In this document: positions 13,831-13,900 of the stretch, one piece after another
Position numbering within the stretch: the stretch's first letter is position 1
Layout of the letters: every line of letters begins with the position of its first letter
The notes under the pieces: model-generated
Told to the model about the DNA's origin: nothing
What the model saw: only the letters and a program-made list of their open reading frames with translations
Databases searched by the model: none
Translations under genes and position numbers: made by a program
From: Phocaeicola_A sp963625535
Lineage (GTDB): Bacteria > Bacteroidota > Bacteroidia > Bacteroidales > Bacteroidaceae
DNA length: 13,900 nucleotides
Assembly (NCBI GenBank): GCA_963625535.1
Contig: CAVFUK010000112.1
Span: forward strand, 1 to 13,900
Direction of reading: 5' to 3'

Positions 13831-13900
13831 TTATTTGTCCAACTTCATGCTGGCTTTTATCATGTAGACAATCAGGATGATGTACATGACCAGAGAGAGC
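13831..13900 (-). CDS. C-terminal end of a membrane protein (partial, possible transporter)
   Basis: The reverse strand is open from the window edge to a TAA at 13831-13833 and encodes 22 complete residues, LSLVMYIILIVYM then IKASMKLDK. A hydrophobic helix followed by a short basic tail fits the last transmembrane segment of a polytopic protein such as a sodium:solute symporter or MFS transporter. The family cannot be decided from this fragment. It is directly upstream of the esterase gene, so a sugar or nucleoside importer paired with a carbohydrate esterase would make sense, but that is inference. Confidence 0.55.
   Translation of the reverse strand, partial: LSLVMYIILIVYMIKASMKLDK

Overview
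The window looks like chromosomal DNA of a Bacteroidales bacterium (Bacteroides/Prevotella-like). The promoters fit the Bacteroidetes pattern (-7 TAnnTTTG, -33 TTTG), Shine-Dalgarno sequences are mostly absent, the glycine decarboxylase P protein is split, ribosomal protein S16 carries a long Lys/Glu/Ala tail, and an M1 peptidase has a lipoprotein signal. Coding DNA is moderately GC-rich and intergenic DNA is clearly AT-richer. All assignments come from reading the sequence and its translations; no database search was run.

Left end (1-1274): an edge-truncated leftward gene for an AbiEi-type antitoxin/regulator, then a 478-bp intergenic region, then a rightward GNAT acetyltransferase. The intergenic region holds a promoter lying between two inverted 12-mers, an array of six palindromes spaced 22-23 bp apart, and a strong hairpin at the predicted 5' end of the GNAT transcript. 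It is the part of the window least explained by ordinary housekeeping function.

Centre (1538-8217, leftward): a compact operon, lplA-gcvT-gcvH-gcvPA-gcvPB-lpd, with gaps of 2 to 28 bp. It encodes the whole glycine cleavage system: T, H, two-subunit P and L proteins, plus a lipoate ligase that can load lipoate onto GcvH. A promoter lies just upstream of lplA and a strong hairpin terminator follows lpd. The T, H, P and L proteins convert glycine + THF + NAD+ to CO2 + NH3 + methylene-THF + NADH.

Right (8437-13900, all leftward): a YitT-family membrane protein with its own promoter; rpsP (S16) with promoter, 5' hairpin and terminator; an M1 metallopeptidase lipoprotein whose start overlaps the end of a secreted alpha/beta-hydrolase (esterase-like) gene by 25 bp; and the last residues of a membrane protein cut by the window edge. 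The last three probably form one operon.

Most of the window is conserved metabolism and translation. I found no clear new multi-gene system. The best candidates for a second look are the palindrome array and neighbouring elements at 295-712, and the AbiE locus continuing past the left edge.
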